A stretch of 64,000 nt of DNA from an uncultured bacterium (lineage in GTDB: Bacteria > DRYD01). The stretch lies in NCBI GenBank assembly GCA_937139605.1, contig CAKZQG010000043.1, forward strand, positions 1-64,000, read 5' to 3'. Every line of letters begins with the position of its first letter. The stretch's first letter is position 1. The notes beneath the pieces were generated by a model that was not told where the DNA came from, did not search any database, and was given only the letters and a program-made list of their open reading frames with translations. This document shows, piece after piece, positions 1 to 9,968 of this stretch. Both the position numbers and the translations under genes were made by a program.

Positions 1-317
1 ATTACTTAGAACTATACAAAACAAATCCAATTATAAAAGATATCGCTGATACAGCTTATGAAGAAATATTAAAACAATATGAAGAAACCCTAAAACAATA
101 TAAAGAAACCCTAAAGCAAAAGGAAAAAGAAAAAGAAAAGGAAATAATAGAAATGATGATAAAGATAAAATTAAAAGAAGAAGGGATAAACTTATTATTA
201 GAAATAGAAAAAGAAGAAGATATAGATAAGCTAAAAAAAATAAAAAAAATATTAGAATTAGATTTAACCAAAGAAGAATATATAAAACTAATAAATGAAA
301 CAATATCTAAAAAGTAA
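1..317 (+). CDS. C-terminal part of a Lys/Glu-rich helical protein, possibly Rpn-type nuclease tail
   Basis: An open frame enters from the left edge and ends at TAA 315-317, leaving about 104 residues. It is almost entirely charged helix: a heptad LKQYEET/LKQYKET is repeated in tandem, followed by a Lys/Glu-rich stretch and a last helix ending near LTKEEYIKLI. Such tails, with a short final helix, are common at the end of Rpn/PDDEXK_2 'putative transposase' proteins, where the nuclease domain lies N-terminal. That domain is outside the window, so the family is only a guess. The Leu/Phe-rich frame on the opposite strand is a shadow of this coding region. Confidence 0.5.
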   Translation, partial: YLELYKTNPIIKDIADTAYEEILKQYEETLKQYKETLKQKEKEKEKEIIEMMIKIKLKEEGINLLLEIEKEEDIDKLKKIKKILELDLTKEEYIKLINETISKK

Positions 318-497
318 AGTTCATTAATTTTAATATTAATATTTATATTAGTTTGTTTATTTTAAAAATAAAAAAAACAAAAGGATATAAGAGTAGAAAC
401 TTAAATTTTAAGAGTCAGCACGGTTAATAAAATGAACTTATTGGTAATTAGAAAAGGCATCCTTCATTAAAGTTTTTATTTCTATAAATAATGTGGT

Positions 498-1076
498 TTA
501 ATTATTATCCTTCTTAAATCTCTCAATATAATATTTATAAAAATAAACTCCTATAAAAATCAAAACTAAAAAAATAAAAATTTTTATAAACCATTGTTTC
601 CCAAAATCTAATATGTAATAATAATAGATTTCTTGTAAAGCAGATTTTCCATAATATTTACTATAAAGAATAACTTTATATAATACTCCGATTATTAAAA
701 TAGCTAAAGTAGGAATCCCATAAAAACTAAGTAATAAATTTCTTTCTTTTATATTATAATCTTTCTTATTTAAAAAATAAAAAATAAAATTAAAAGTAAA
801 ATAAACAGGAAATGCTAATAACATAATAAAAAAAATAAAAAATGGGAAACAAGTAGGAGCAGCTAAAAAAAATATCCCCAACAATGACCATAACCAAAAA
901 TATTCCTTTTTTAAAATTTTAACAACATTTTCCCCTATCTCCCCCTTCTTTTCTAAATTACTAGCTTTCCTTAAAAAATTATCAACAAGGGGAAAATATA
1001 TAACAAAAATTGTAATAAACACAACAAAAGGGGCAATAAAATCAGAAGGATAAATAGGAGTACATAAAAATATCAT
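498..1076 (-). CDS. Multi-pass membrane protein of unknown function
   Basis: I do not recognise this 192-residue protein. It has about five hydrophobic segments: near residues 10-30, a close pair at about 60-95, one at 115-135 and one at 160-185. A short charged loop (NLEKKGEIGENV) follows the first. An ATG at 1082 is possible, but the run of C's at 1084-1091 (a poly-G Shine-Dalgarno on this strand) lies only 1 nt from it. It lies 7 nt from the ATG at 1076, which I therefore prefer. The gene is last in the minus-strand run TolC - adaptor - this gene. It could be an accessory membrane part of that system, but has no visible transporter motif. Confidence 0.65.
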   Translation of the reverse strand: MIFLCTPIYPSDFIAPFVVFITIFVIYFPLVDNFLRKASNLEKKGEIGENVVKILKKEYFWLWSLLGIFFLAAPTCFPFFIFFIMLLAFPVYFTFNFIFYFLNKKDYNIKERNLLLSFYGIPTLAILIIGVLYKVILYSKYYGKSALQEIYYYYILDFGKQWFIKIFIFLVLIFIGVYFYKYYIERFKKDNN

Positions 1077-1142
1077 TTCCATTCCCCCCCCTATTTTTAA
1101 ATTATTTAAAAATATTTATTAAATTACTTTTTAATAGCATTA

Positions 1143-2495
1143 TTATTTTTTAATAGCATTAACTAAAGAACCATCGACTAAAAAATATTGTCCATCTATA
1201 ACAACAAGATCCCCTTCCTCTAAATTATCAACTAAAACATTTTTTCCACTAGTCAATAAAATATGTACTTCTTTTTTATAAGCAATATTATTTTTTACAA
1301 TAAAAACATAGTTTCTATCTTCACTAAATACAATAGCTTGTCTAGGAATAATAAATCCTTCCTTAGTTAAAGTAATTATCTGTAAATTTACATAATCATT
1401 TTGCTTTAAATTATTAGGTTCTAAGAATTTTGCTTGTAAGATATAAGTACTATTAGAACTTAAAGAAGGATAAATAGCAGTTATTTTAACAGTATATTTC
1501 CGGTTATTAAAATAAGCAAAAGCTAAAGTGTTAATTGAAATTTTCTTAGAATCAGTATCAGAAATATTAGCTTGAATAATTTTAGATTTTTCATCTCCAA
1601 TAATATAAGCAACAAAAGAAGGACTAACAACATTACCTACTTCAATATTTTTCTTAAGAACTACTCCGTCTATCGGACTAACTAATTTAGAATCATTTAA
1701 ATAAGTTAAAGCTAATTGATAAGCATTATAAAGGTTATTCATATTATAATAAGCAGATTTAACTTGATTTTCTATAGCTTTTAACCTGTCTTTTTTTAGT
1801 TTAAGTACATTATAATTTTCGTTAGCTTGCTCTAAAGAATATAATGCATTATAATAATTAGTTAAGCTATTTTGATATTGGACTTTTATATTTTCATAAT
1901 TAGAAGCAGAAATGGCACCATTATTATACAAAATCGTATATCTTTCAAAATCCTTTTTAGTTTGATATAAAACTGTTTTAGTTAATTCCACATTAGCTTT
2001 AGCTTGATTAATAGAAATAATAGCCTTATTTAAATCAGAATCAATCTGTACTTTTTGAATATTATAATTACTAAGGATCTGTTCATAATTAGATTTAGCA
2101 CTATTATAAGCATCGTATGCCTGCTTTATTTGATAATTAATAGACTCTATATCTAACTCAGCTAAGATTTGTCCTTTCTTAACATAATCCCCTTCATTAA
2201 CATAAACTTTACTAACTTTCCCATTTATCTTAAAAGCTAAATTAGATACTACATTATAAACCACTTTAGCATCTATATCCAAAAAATTAGATAAACTTCC
2301 CTTCTTAGCTTCAATAACTAAAACAGGAGTCCTACTCTCATCTTTCGCCTTACTACCTTTAGAAATATCCCTATTAGAACTACAAGAAAAAATATTAAAT
2401 AAACTCACAAAAATTAATACCAAAATAAATAAAAACCTAAAACTAAAACCATAAAAAGAATTAAAAAAATTTAAAGAATTTAAAAAATTTACCAT
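1143..2495 (-). CDS. Periplasmic membrane-fusion (HlyD/AcrA-type) adaptor lipoprotein
   Basis: A 450-residue efflux adaptor that would bridge an inner-membrane pump to a TolC channel. The N-terminus has a long hydrophobic signal ending in a lipobox-like IFSC, so it is probably a lipoprotein. The barrel-sandwich/lipoyl half GDYVKKGQILAELD (about residues 101-114) is followed by a long alpha-hairpin rich in Asn, Gln and Tyr. The matching half follows (LVSPIDGVVLKKNIEVGNVV, about 270-290), then beta-barrel and membrane-proximal domains. The start has a good GGAGGG site. It lies 47 nt downstream of the TolC-like gene and is surely co-transcribed. No RND, ABC or MFS pump is adjacent, so its partner must be encoded elsewhere. 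Confidence 0.88.
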   Translation of the reverse strand: MVNFLNSLNFFNSFYGFSFRFLFILVLIFVSLFNIFSCSSNRDISKGSKAKDESRTPVLVIEAKKGSLSNFLDIDAKVVYNVVSNLAFKINGKVSKVYVNEGDYVKKGQILAELDIESINYQIKQAYDAYNSAKSNYEQILSNYNIQKVQIDSDLNKAIISINQAKANVELTKTVLYQTKKDFERYTILYNNGAISASNYENIKVQYQNSLTNYYNALYSLEQANENYNVLKLKKDRLKAIENQVKSAYYNMNNLYNAYQLALTYLNDSKLVSPIDGVVLKKNIEVGNVVSPSFVAYIIGDEKSKIIQANISDTDSKKISINTLAFAYFNNRKYTVKITAIYPSLSSNSTYILQAKFLEPNNLKQNDYVNLQIITLTKEGFIIPRQAIVFSEDRNYVFIVKNNIAYKKEVHILLTSGKNVLVDNLEEGDLVVIDGQYFLVDGSLVNAIKK

Positions 2496-2542
2496 AAATC
2501 TTACCCTCCTATCTCAATAAATACTTAGTTTATTTTTTATTT

Positions 2543-3937
2543 TCATTTTACTATTTTAAAGAAGTAATTTAAAAAATTATTTAAACTTAAATCAATGTCA
2601 TTGTAATAAAGTAGATAAACATAATTTAAAAGTAAATCAGATTTAATATTATTTAAATTTAATTCAGATTGTAGCAAACTATTTTGAGCATCTAAATATT
2701 CTAAATAAGTAGATAATCCATTTTCATACCTTAACTTATTTATCCTAAATAACTCTCTTTGATAATTTAAAGTCTTATAAGAAGAAATTAAAGTATTATA
2801 ATTATTAATAAATTTAGTTTTATAATTACTTTTAGCTAAATCTAAGTTAATAATTAATCGTTTATAATCTTCATACAAAGAGGAAATATTTTGTAAAACC
2901 AATTGCTTACTATAATAAGAATTATTAGAATCAAATAGCTTCCAAGATAAAGATAAATTAATGTTAAAAGTATAGTCTCGAGAGAATCCTGTAGGCCTAT
3001 GTTTATCATAAGTAGCCGTTAATAAAAGTTTAGGTGCATTTTGATAATCCAAAGATTTAGCTTGATATTTCAAAACTTCAATAGAAGAATACAAAATTTT
3101 AGCAACCAATAACTCCTTTGATTCCTTATTTAATTTATTAATAAAATCCAAATCAATATTAATATATTGATCTTTTAAATAAATTTTATCTTGGTAATTA
3201 GCTTTATAGATATTGGATATAAAATTATCTATATTAAAGGAGGTTTCATCAGTATCTAAAAAAGCTAATAAAGACTGTTTAGCTAATTTATAATTATCTT
3301 GTGCTAAAACATTTTGGGTTATAGAATCTTGATAAACAGACTGCGCTTTAATATAATCTAGCTTAGGAATAATCCCAACAGAATATAAATTATAACTAGT
3401 CTTTAAAAATTCGTTAGTATAATTAATTAAATTGTTAGTATAATCTAAGAAATCTTTAGCTTTAACTGCTGCTGCCATTAATTCATAAAATTTTAAATAA
3501 TTATCATTTAAACTTTGCCTAAATTTTAAATACTTTGAATAATAGTTTATCTGTTTTGAAATAATAATATTTTCAACAAAATTAAAAGAATATAATAACT
3601 TGGTTAATTTCAAGCCATAATTATAAGGGAAATCATTAGAAATATTAATAGTATTAGGTCCAATATTGATTTTAACAGTAGGCTGATTATAACCATAATT
3701 ATAATAAGCATCTAAATTTATCCCGTATTGTGAATACGCTAATTTTAAATCATAATAAGCTTCATACAACTCATTATTTACTTTCCTAACTTCAGGGATA
3801 TTATATATCAATCTAAAAACAAGATTACTATAATAATTATAATCATTATCATTAGTACCATCATCACTAGCAAATGAGAAATTAACAAAAATTATATTAA
3901 AAATTATTAAAATAAATAATAAGAATCTTAAATTCAT
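2543..3937 (-). CDS. TolC-like outer-membrane efflux protein
   Basis: 464 residues with a cleavable signal peptide (hydrophobic residues 3-22, cut near FSFA). The rest shows the alternating long helices and short strands of TolC/OprM channels, including LYSVGIIPKLDYIKAQ in the first repeat and RYENGLSTYLEYLDAQNSLL in the second. The latter is the classic end-of-helix motif of this family. It would form a trimeric outer-membrane duct for the adaptor encoded immediately downstream. The start has a GGGG Shine-Dalgarno. The stop is TGA, followed two codons later by TAA, one of the few TGA stops seen here. Confidence 0.88.
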   Translation of the reverse strand: MNLRFLLFILIIFNIIFVNFSFASDDGTNDNDYNYYSNLVFRLIYNIPEVRKVNNELYEAYYDLKLAYSQYGINLDAYYNYGYNQPTVKINIGPNTINISNDFPYNYGLKLTKLLYSFNFVENIIISKQINYYSKYLKFRQSLNDNYLKFYELMAAAVKAKDFLDYTNNLINYTNEFLKTSYNLYSVGIIPKLDYIKAQSVYQDSITQNVLAQDNYKLAKQSLLAFLDTDETSFNIDNFISNIYKANYQDKIYLKDQYINIDLDFINKLNKESKELLVAKILYSSIEVLKYQAKSLDYQNAPKLLLTATYDKHRPTGFSRDYTFNINLSLSWKLFDSNNSYYSKQLVLQNISSLYEDYKRLIINLDLAKSNYKTKFINNYNTLISSYKTLNYQRELFRINKLRYENGLSTYLEYLDAQNSLLQSELNLNNIKSDLLLNYVYLLYYNDIDLSLNNFLNYFFKIVK

Positions 3938-4055
3938 ACCAAAACCCCCATTAAATCATTTTAAATTATTATAGAACAAAAATAGACTTAAAATAAAATC
4001 TTTTAGAATTAGAACTCTAAAATTAATTATAGAAGAATTAATACTCAATTTGTTA

Positions 4056-4313
4056 TTAAAAATTTTTAAATAAATTGGAAGAAAGAATAAAGAGTAAAAA
4101 TGAAATGATAAAAAATAGAATAGCTAATCTAGTAGCCCAGGTAATAATTATTTCTTGTTTAGTCATTTTTTTAATCCCTTTATCAGCTAAATTTTGAGCC
4201 CCCATTATACCACTTAACCCGCTTTTTTCTGTAACATAACTACCAACTAAAATAGTAAAAACAATTACTACGACTATATACAATACTTTTAAAACATTAT
4301 AAATATTTTCCAT
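4056..4313 (-). CDS. secG: Protein translocase subunit SecG
   Basis: 85 residues with the SecG plan: an N-terminal transmembrane helix (VLYIVVVIVFTILVG), a short Gly/Ser loop (KSGLSGIMGAQNL) and a second helix near the C-terminus (LAILFFIISFLLFIL). SecG is the small accessory subunit of the SecYEG channel in the inner membrane. A longer reading frame begins at 4340, but the ATG at 4313 has an AGGAG site at the right distance, so I start there. It lies upstream of gcvH's 3' neighbour region in a same-strand run, with no other sec genes nearby. Confidence 0.75.
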   Translation of the reverse strand: MENIYNVLKVLYIVVVIVFTILVGSYVTEKSGLSGIMGAQNLADKGIKKMTKQEIIITWATRLAILFFIISFLLFILSSNLFKNF

Positions 4314-4453
4314 TTTTTCTCCTTTCCCCTTACTTAGCAAAAATTTAATAACAATATAATACTATTTTTTCCTCCAATCCCCCAAAAATTTTTACTATCT
4401 ACTATAATTATCCTTATACTTAAAATACTATTATTTTTATATTTTTTTATATT

Positions 4454-4837
4454 TTATGAAATCCCGATATGCTGTTTATATTGTTCAGGAGTAAGTAAAT
4501 TATCTTTAAAAGAGAAATCCGTTATTTTAGCTTTAAAAATATAATTAGTATAGGGATCTTCATTAAGTAATTCAGGTTTATCAACTAATTTAGAATTAAC
4601 TTCAATAACTTCACCATTAACAGGACTATATATATCAGAAACGGATTTAACTGATTCAATAGATCCACAAACTTTAGAAAATTCTAATTTCTGGCCAATA
4701 TTAGGCATCTCAACAAAAACAATATCCCCAAGTTCTTTTTGGGCATAATCGGTTATCCCAACAACCGCTATATCATTAATTAATTGTACCCACTCATGCT
4801 CTTTACTATATAAAAGATTATCTAATACTTTATACAT
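4454..4837 (-). CDS. gcvH: Glycine cleavage system H protein (lipoyl carrier)
   Basis: 127 residues, the usual H-protein length. It carries the signature SKEHEWV near residue 11, GITDYAQKELGDIVFVEMP, and the lipoylation site ESVKSVSD with the lipoyl lysine at about K64. H protein shuttles the aminomethyl group between the P and T proteins of glycine cleavage, and in some bacteria it also seeds lipoate synthesis. No gcvP, gcvT or lipoate genes lie nearby, so this is a stand-alone copy. The start has a GGGG Shine-Dalgarno a few bases upstream. Confidence 0.95.
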   Translation of the reverse strand: MYKVLDNLLYSKEHEWVQLINDIAVVGITDYAQKELGDIVFVEMPNIGQKLEFSKVCGSIESVKSVSDIYSPVNGEVIEVNSKLVDKPELLNEDPYTNYIFKAKITDFSFKDNLLTPEQYKQHIGIS

Positions 4838-4887
4838 TATTATACTCCCCTTTCTAAAAACTAAAATTTATTAATTTAAAATTTAAA

Positions 4888-7050
4888 TTATTCATATTGT
4901 TTAATAAAAGCTCTGATAATATCACCTACATTAATATCATTAAAATCTTTTATTTTGATTCCACATTCATAACCCTGATTAACTTCTTTAACATCCTCCT
5001 GAAATCTCTTTAATGATTCAATATAGCCTTCAAATATTTTTTCGTTATTTCTTTCGATAATTACTTTAGAATCCCTACTAATTTTTCCATTAATAACATA
5101 ACAACCTGCAACTTTTCCATTTTTAATTTTAAATACTTGTTTTACTTGCGCTTGCCCTATTTCTATTTCTACTTCTTCAGGTTTTATCATACCTTCAACT
5201 AATTTTTTCAAATTGTCAATTAAATCGTAGATTATATTATATATATAGCATTGAACATCTTCTTTTTCTAAGATTTTTTTGGCGGTAGCTTCTATTTTAA
5301 TATTAAATCCTAAAATAACTGCATTAGAAGCTTTTGCTAATAACACATCACTATCTACAATATTCCCAACCGCAGCATGTAATATATTAAACCTAATATT
5401 CTCTATATTCATTCTCTCTATAATAGATTTAATAGCTTCAAGGCTTCCTTGAGTATCTGTTTTTAAAATAATATTGAAATTCTGAGTTTCTTCTGAGGAA
5501 AACTTAGATAAAATATCATTAATAGAAAAAACTTTCTTAGATTGCTTTTTAGATATTTCTTCTAGTTTTTGATTTTCAAGAGCCAAGTTTTTAGCGATTT
5601 TCTCATTTTCAACAACAATTAATTTTTCTCCAGCTTCAGGAACTTGAGAGATCCCCATAATCTCAACAGGAGTAGAAGGGATAGCTTCCTTAACAACTTG
5701 TCCCCTTTCATTATACATTGCTCTAATTTTTCCCCAAGTTTTTCCAATAACAAAAGCCATCCCCGGTTTTAAAATCCCTTTTTGAACAAGTATAGTAGCA
5801 ATTGGCCCTTTATTTTTATCTAATTTAGATTCAATAACAACCCCCTCAGGATTTCCCGCTATATTAGCTTTCAAATCCATTAATTCTGCTACCAATAAAA
5901 CAACTTCTAATAAATAATCTATATTTTTACCGGTTTTAGCAGAAACTTCAACAACAGGAGTATGACCTCCCCATTCCTCAGGAATTAACCCATAGGTAAC
6001 TAATTGATTTTTAACTCTATCAACATTAGCATTAGGTTTATCTATTTTATTAATAGCAACGATAATAGGAACCCCAGCAGCTTTAGCATGATTAATAGCC
6101 TCTATAGTTTGAGGCATAATCCCATCATCCGCTGCAACTACTAAAATCACAATATCCGTTACTTTAGCTCCTCTTGCTCTTAAAGAAGTAAAAGCTTCAT
6201 GACCTGGAGTATCTATAAACGTTATTTTCTTACCGTTATATTCAACTTGATAAGCTCCAATATGTTGAGTAATACCACCCGCTTCCTTTGCTACAACATT
6301 AGTTTTTCTTATGGTATCAAGTAAAGTAGTTTTTCCATGATCAACATGCCCCATAACAGTAACTACCGGAGCCCGAGAAACCCAAATCTCTTTTTCTTCT
6401 AATTCCAAAGATACAAATTCTTTCTTTTCTTTTTCCTTTGTTTTTATTAAAATATTATATTCCAAAGCTATATCTTCAGCTAAGGTAGGTTCAATAAAAC
6501 TATTTTTGTTTAATATCTGACCTTTAGATAACAATTTTTGAATTAATTCAGTTAAATTTATATTCAAAGCTTGAGCAAATTTTTCAACAGTTATAGGAAA
6601 CTCTATTTCTATTTCTTTTATAAGCTCTTCCAAATAATCCCTAGCTACTTCTGATTTTTCTAAACTTTCTTCTTTTTTTGCACTCTTTTCTACGCCTTCT
6701 TCTACATATTCTATTAATTTCTTATTGTTAATACTCTTTTGCAAATCTTCTTTTTTATCAATAATTTCTATTTTTTTATCTATTATTTCTTCATTTTTTA
6801 AATCTTTTTGTTGTAATACTTCTTTTTGTAAGATTTCTTGATTTTCTTTAATTTTATTTTCATTTTTTTGTAAATCTTTTAAATTATTTTTTAAAGTAGT
6901 TAAATTATTTATATTTTTTTCTATTAAAGAGATTTGTTCATCAGACAATTTTTGATTAGGAGAGTTTACAGAAATTGATAAATTACCAGCTATTTCCTTT
7001 AGCTCTTTAAATGTTATTCCCAATACCTTAGATACTTCATGAGCTTTCAT
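4888..7050 (-). CDS. infB: Translation initiation factor IF-2
   Basis: 720 residues. The N-terminus (MKAHEVSKVLG) is an IF2_N-like helical module, then comes a long Lys/Glu coiled linker and a second IF2_N module. The GTPase follows, with G1 GHVDHGKT (about 234-241), DTPGHEAF, NKIDKPNA and SAKTG, and then the domain II-IV barrels. IF-2 places initiator tRNA on the 30S subunit and promotes subunit joining. The longer frame from 7116 would overlap the upstream dehydrogenase gene. The ATG at 7050 has a strong AAGGAAGAAGGAA site and the N-terminal domain starts exactly there. The usual partners nusA and rbfA are absent. Confidence 0.97.
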   Translation of the reverse strand: MKAHEVSKVLGITFKELKEIAGNLSISVNSPNQKLSDEQISLIEKNINNLTTLKNNLKDLQKNENKIKENQEILQKEVLQQKDLKNEEIIDKKIEIIDKKEDLQKSINNKKLIEYVEEGVEKSAKKEESLEKSEVARDYLEELIKEIEIEFPITVEKFAQALNINLTELIQKLLSKGQILNKNSFIEPTLAEDIALEYNILIKTKEKEKKEFVSLELEEKEIWVSRAPVVTVMGHVDHGKTTLLDTIRKTNVVAKEAGGITQHIGAYQVEYNGKKITFIDTPGHEAFTSLRARGAKVTDIVILVVAADDGIMPQTIEAINHAKAAGVPIIVAINKIDKPNANVDRVKNQLVTYGLIPEEWGGHTPVVEVSAKTGKNIDYLLEVVLLVAELMDLKANIAGNPEGVVIESKLDKNKGPIATILVQKGILKPGMAFVIGKTWGKIRAMYNERGQVVKEAIPSTPVEIMGISQVPEAGEKLIVVENEKIAKNLALENQKLEEISKKQSKKVFSINDILSKFSSEETQNFNIILKTDTQGSLEAIKSIIERMNIENIRFNILHAAVGNIVDSDVLLAKASNAVILGFNIKIEATAKKILEKEDVQCYIYNIIYDLIDNLKKLVEGMIKPEEVEIEIGQAQVKQVFKIKNGKVAGCYVINGKISRDSKVIIERNNEKIFEGYIESLKRFQEDVKEVNQGYECGIKIKDFNDINVGDIIRAFIKQYE

Positions 7051-7075
7051 AGGTAATTCCTTCTTCCTTAATTTA

Positions 7076-8461
7076 TTATTTAATGTTATTTCCAATAGAA
7101 TAATATTCAAAGCCAATTTCTTTTATTTCTAAGGGGTTAAGTATATTTCTACCATCAATTATGATAGGAGTTTCCATAAGTTCATAAATATTATAATAAT
7201 TAGCTTTTTTATATTCATCCCAATCATTAGTTATTAAGATTGCACTTGAATTAACAGTACTTTCATATATATTTTCTATTAATTTTATATTATTAGAAAA
7301 ATGGGGATAATTTTTTTGGATATAATTTTGGAAATTATGTAATCCTTTGGGATCATAAACATTAATAATAGCTCCTTCTTGAGAAAGCCTAGGGATTATC
7401 TTTAAAGCTGGAGATTCTCTAATATCATCAGTATTAGCTTTAAAAGATACCCCCCAAACTGTTAGAATCTTATTCTTTATATTCCATAAAGCATTTTTAA
7501 CTTTATTTATAAAAATTTCTATCCTTTCTTCATTGATAATTTTTACAGCTTCAAATAAAATAGGATTTATCTGGTAGTTATTAAAGACAGAGATAAGAGC
7601 AGTTAAGTCCTTAGGCAAACAAGATCCTCCAAATCCTATACCTGCTTTTAAGAAGTCCATCCCAATCCTTGGATCAAGGCCTATACCTAATCTAATATTT
7701 TCAATATTAGCTTCAAAAGCTTCAGACAAATTAGCAATACTATTAATAAAAGAAATCTTAGTAGCTAAAAACGCATTAGAAGCTAATTTTATTATTTCAG
7801 CTTCTTCTAAACTAACTATTAAAATAGGAGAATTAAAATCACTATATAATTCACTTACTTCCTTAGCTATATCATAATTATCAGAGCCTATAATTATTCT
7901 ACTGGGATTAAAAAAATCATAAATAGCATTACCCTCTCTTAAAAACTCTGGCATAGAAACTACTTCAAAATTAGCCTTTAATCCCCTTCGATATCTTATT
8001 ATAGCTTTTTTAAACCATCTACCAGTGCCTGGAGGCACCGTACTCCTTATTGTAATAACTTTAAAATCATTTTTTAAACTATTTGCTATCTCTTTCGCTA
8101 CTATATCTAAATAATACATATCATAAGTTCCATCATCTTTAATTGGAGTCCCAACACATACAAATATATACCTACACTCATTAACTAAATCAAAAATATT
8201 CTCTCTAAAGGATAACCTATTTAATTCAATAGAATCTAAAAGGTATTTTTGCAAATCAGGTTCATAAAATGGACAAATTCCTTGCTTTATTTTTTTTAAT
8301 TTCTCTTTGTCTTTTTCTACAATCAATACATTATAACCTTTATAAGCTAACCCTGCAGCAGTAACTAATCCTACATAACCCGCACCTATTATCCCTATCT
8401 TTACATCCTTTTTTATATCATCTATATCTATTTTTTCTAATTTTTCTTTCAATAAAACCAT
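7076..8461 (-). CDS. UDP-glucose/UDP-ManNAc 6-dehydrogenase family enzyme
   Basis: 461 residues of the UDP-sugar dehydrogenase family, which oxidises the C6 hydroxyl of a nucleotide sugar to a carboxylate with NAD for envelope polysaccharides. Visible are the NAD-binding KIGIIGAGYVGL (residues 21-32), VGTP, the ITIRSTVPPGT strand, the catalytic Cys at about 281 in GGSCLPKD, and the C-terminal GVSFKANTDDIRESPA. The sugar substrate cannot be decided from motifs; UDP-glucose is most likely. There is no Shine-Dalgarno. An AT-rich -10-like box lies about 10-15 nt before the ATG, so the mRNA may be leaderless. It ends 25 nt before infB. Confidence 0.9.
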   Translation of the reverse strand: MVLLKEKLEKIDIDDIKKDVKIGIIGAGYVGLVTAAGLAYKGYNVLIVEKDKEKLKKIKQGICPFYEPDLQKYLLDSIELNRLSFRENIFDLVNECRYIFVCVGTPIKDDGTYDMYYLDIVAKEIANSLKNDFKVITIRSTVPPGTGRWFKKAIIRYRRGLKANFEVVSMPEFLREGNAIYDFFNPSRIIIGSDNYDIAKEVSELYSDFNSPILIVSLEEAEIIKLASNAFLATKISFINSIANLSEAFEANIENIRLGIGLDPRIGMDFLKAGIGFGGSCLPKDLTALISVFNNYQINPILFEAVKIINEERIEIFINKVKNALWNIKNKILTVWGVSFKANTDDIRESPALKIIPRLSQEGAIINVYDPKGLHNFQNYIQKNYPHFSNNIKLIENIYESTVNSSAILITNDWDEYKKANYYNIYELMETPIIIDGRNILNPLEIKEIGFEYYSIGNNIK

Positions 8462-8612
8462 AGCTATATATAATATTTTATACTCTTTAAACTTTACCTT
8501 TTATTTTTTATTTCATAAATAAATGTAATCATAATAAAAAGGATAAAAATATATTTAAGTAAAATTTAAAAATATAGCAAAATAAAAAATCAATAAAAGG
8601 GGGAGTAAAATA

Positions 8613-9896
8613 ATGCATGACGTAAATCTAATAAGTAAAGATCCAGCTAAATATAAGTATTATTTAAAAATAAGAAATGAAAACGAGAACATAATAGATA
8701 ATGTTTTAAATATAAATAGAGAAAGAAAAGAACTTATATCTAAAATAAATGACCTAAGATCTGCTAAAAATAATATCTCCAGATTAATAGGACATAAGAA
8801 ATATACAACCGAAGAAGAAAAACAAAAACTAATATCAGAATCTCTTAAAATAGATCAAGAACTCCAAACCCTAGAGCCTATATTAAACGAATTAGAAAAT
8901 AATTTAAAACATTTACTTATGATGATCCCAAACGTTGTAGATGAAGACGTACCAATTGGTAAAGACAATACTGATAATATTATAATCTATCAAGAAGGAG
9001 AAATCCAAGATATTGAAGCACTTCCACATTGGGAAATAGGGGAAAAACTCAATATAATAGATTTTGAAAGAGGAGTAAAGCTATCAGGGTCTAGATTTTA
9101 TATCCTAAAAGGATACGCTGCTAAACTCCAACGAGCTCTTATTAATTTCTTCTTAGATTTTCACACTACTCATCATAACTATAAAGAAGTATATCTCCCA
9201 TTTGTTGTAAAAAAACATTGCTTAGAAGGAGCAGGACAATTACCTAAATTTGAAGATAACCTCTACCATGACTGGGAAGATGATATCTGGCTAGTACCTA
9301 CCGCTGAAGTACCCTTAACTAACATATACAAAGACGAAATATTACCTATTGATGTATTACCATTATATTATGTAGCATATACTCCTTGTTTTAGAAAAGA
9401 GAAAATAGCAGCAGGTAAGGATGTAAGAGGAATAAAAAGAGGACACCAATTCGATAAAGTTGAACTATATAAATTTACTACTCCAGAAAATAGTGATTAC
9501 GAGTTAGAAAAATTAGTCCAAGACGCAGCAGATATACTAAGAGCACTAGGCTTACCCTTTAGGATAGTTAAATTATGTAGTGGGGACTTAGGTTTTGCTG
9601 CATCTAAAACTTACGATATAGAAGTATGGGCTGCAGGTTCTAAAGAATGGTTAGAAGTTAGCTCATGTAGTAATACTAGAGATTTCCAAGCAAGACGCGC
9701 TAATATCCGTTTCAAAAGAACACCTAACTCCAAACCTGAATATGTACATACCTTAAATGGTTCAGGTTTAGCACTCCCTAGAGTAGTTATCGCTATCTTA
9801 GAAAATTATCAACAAAAAGACGGAACCATTTTAATCCCTAAGGTTCTTCAAAAATATACCGGATTTGATAAAATTGACATAAACTGGAAATACTAA
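8613..9896 (+). CDS. serS: Seryl-tRNA synthetase
   Basis: 427 residues, normal bacterial length. The N-terminal antiparallel coiled-coil tRNA-binding arm spans about residues 30-110. The class II core follows, with motif 2 FRKEKIAAGKDVRGIKRGHQ and motif 3 LNGSGLALPRVVIAILENYQ. It charges tRNA-Ser in the cytoplasm. The gene stands alone between divergent and convergent neighbours, with a good GGGGGAG site. The 151-nt upstream gap is too short and lacks the conserved features of a T-box. Confidence 0.97.
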   Translation: MHDVNLISKDPAKYKYYLKIRNENENIIDNVLNINRERKELISKINDLRSAKNNISRLIGHKKYTTEEEKQKLISESLKIDQELQTLEPILNELENNLKHLLMMIPNVVDEDVPIGKDNTDNIIIYQEGEIQDIEALPHWEIGEKLNIIDFERGVKLSGSRFYILKGYAAKLQRALINFFLDFHTTHHNYKEVYLPFVVKKHCLEGAGQLPKFEDNLYHDWEDDIWLVPTAEVPLTNIYKDEILPIDVLPLYYVAYTPCFRKEKIAAGKDVRGIKRGHQFDKVELYKFTTPENSDYELEKLVQDAADILRALGLPFRIVKLCSGDLGFAASKTYDIEVWAAGSKEWLEVSSCSNTRDFQARRANIRFKRTPNSKPEYVHTLNGSGLALPRVVIAILENYQQKDGTILIPKVLQKYTGFDKIDINWKY

Positions 9897-9932
9897 TTTA
9901 TTAGTAAAATAACTTGCTTTATTAATAAATAT

Positions 9933-9965
9933 AAAAAACTAAAAAGGGGTGAGAATTTCTTCCCC
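9933..9965 (-). terminator. Intrinsic terminator closing the 12.6-10 kb minus-strand unit
   Basis: Read on the minus strand, GGGGAAGA and TCTCACCCC (9946-9965) form a hairpin with one bulge, followed by TTTTTAGTTTTTT. This fits a Rho-independent terminator for the D-aminoacylase transcript. The plus side lacks a T-tract, so it would not stop serS transcription efficiently. Confidence 0.7.
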
Positions 9966-9968
9966 TCC

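Noticed and set aside
8462-8612. T-box regulator before serS
   Set aside because: The gap is only 151 nt and shows no specifier stem, conserved T-box bulge or terminator.
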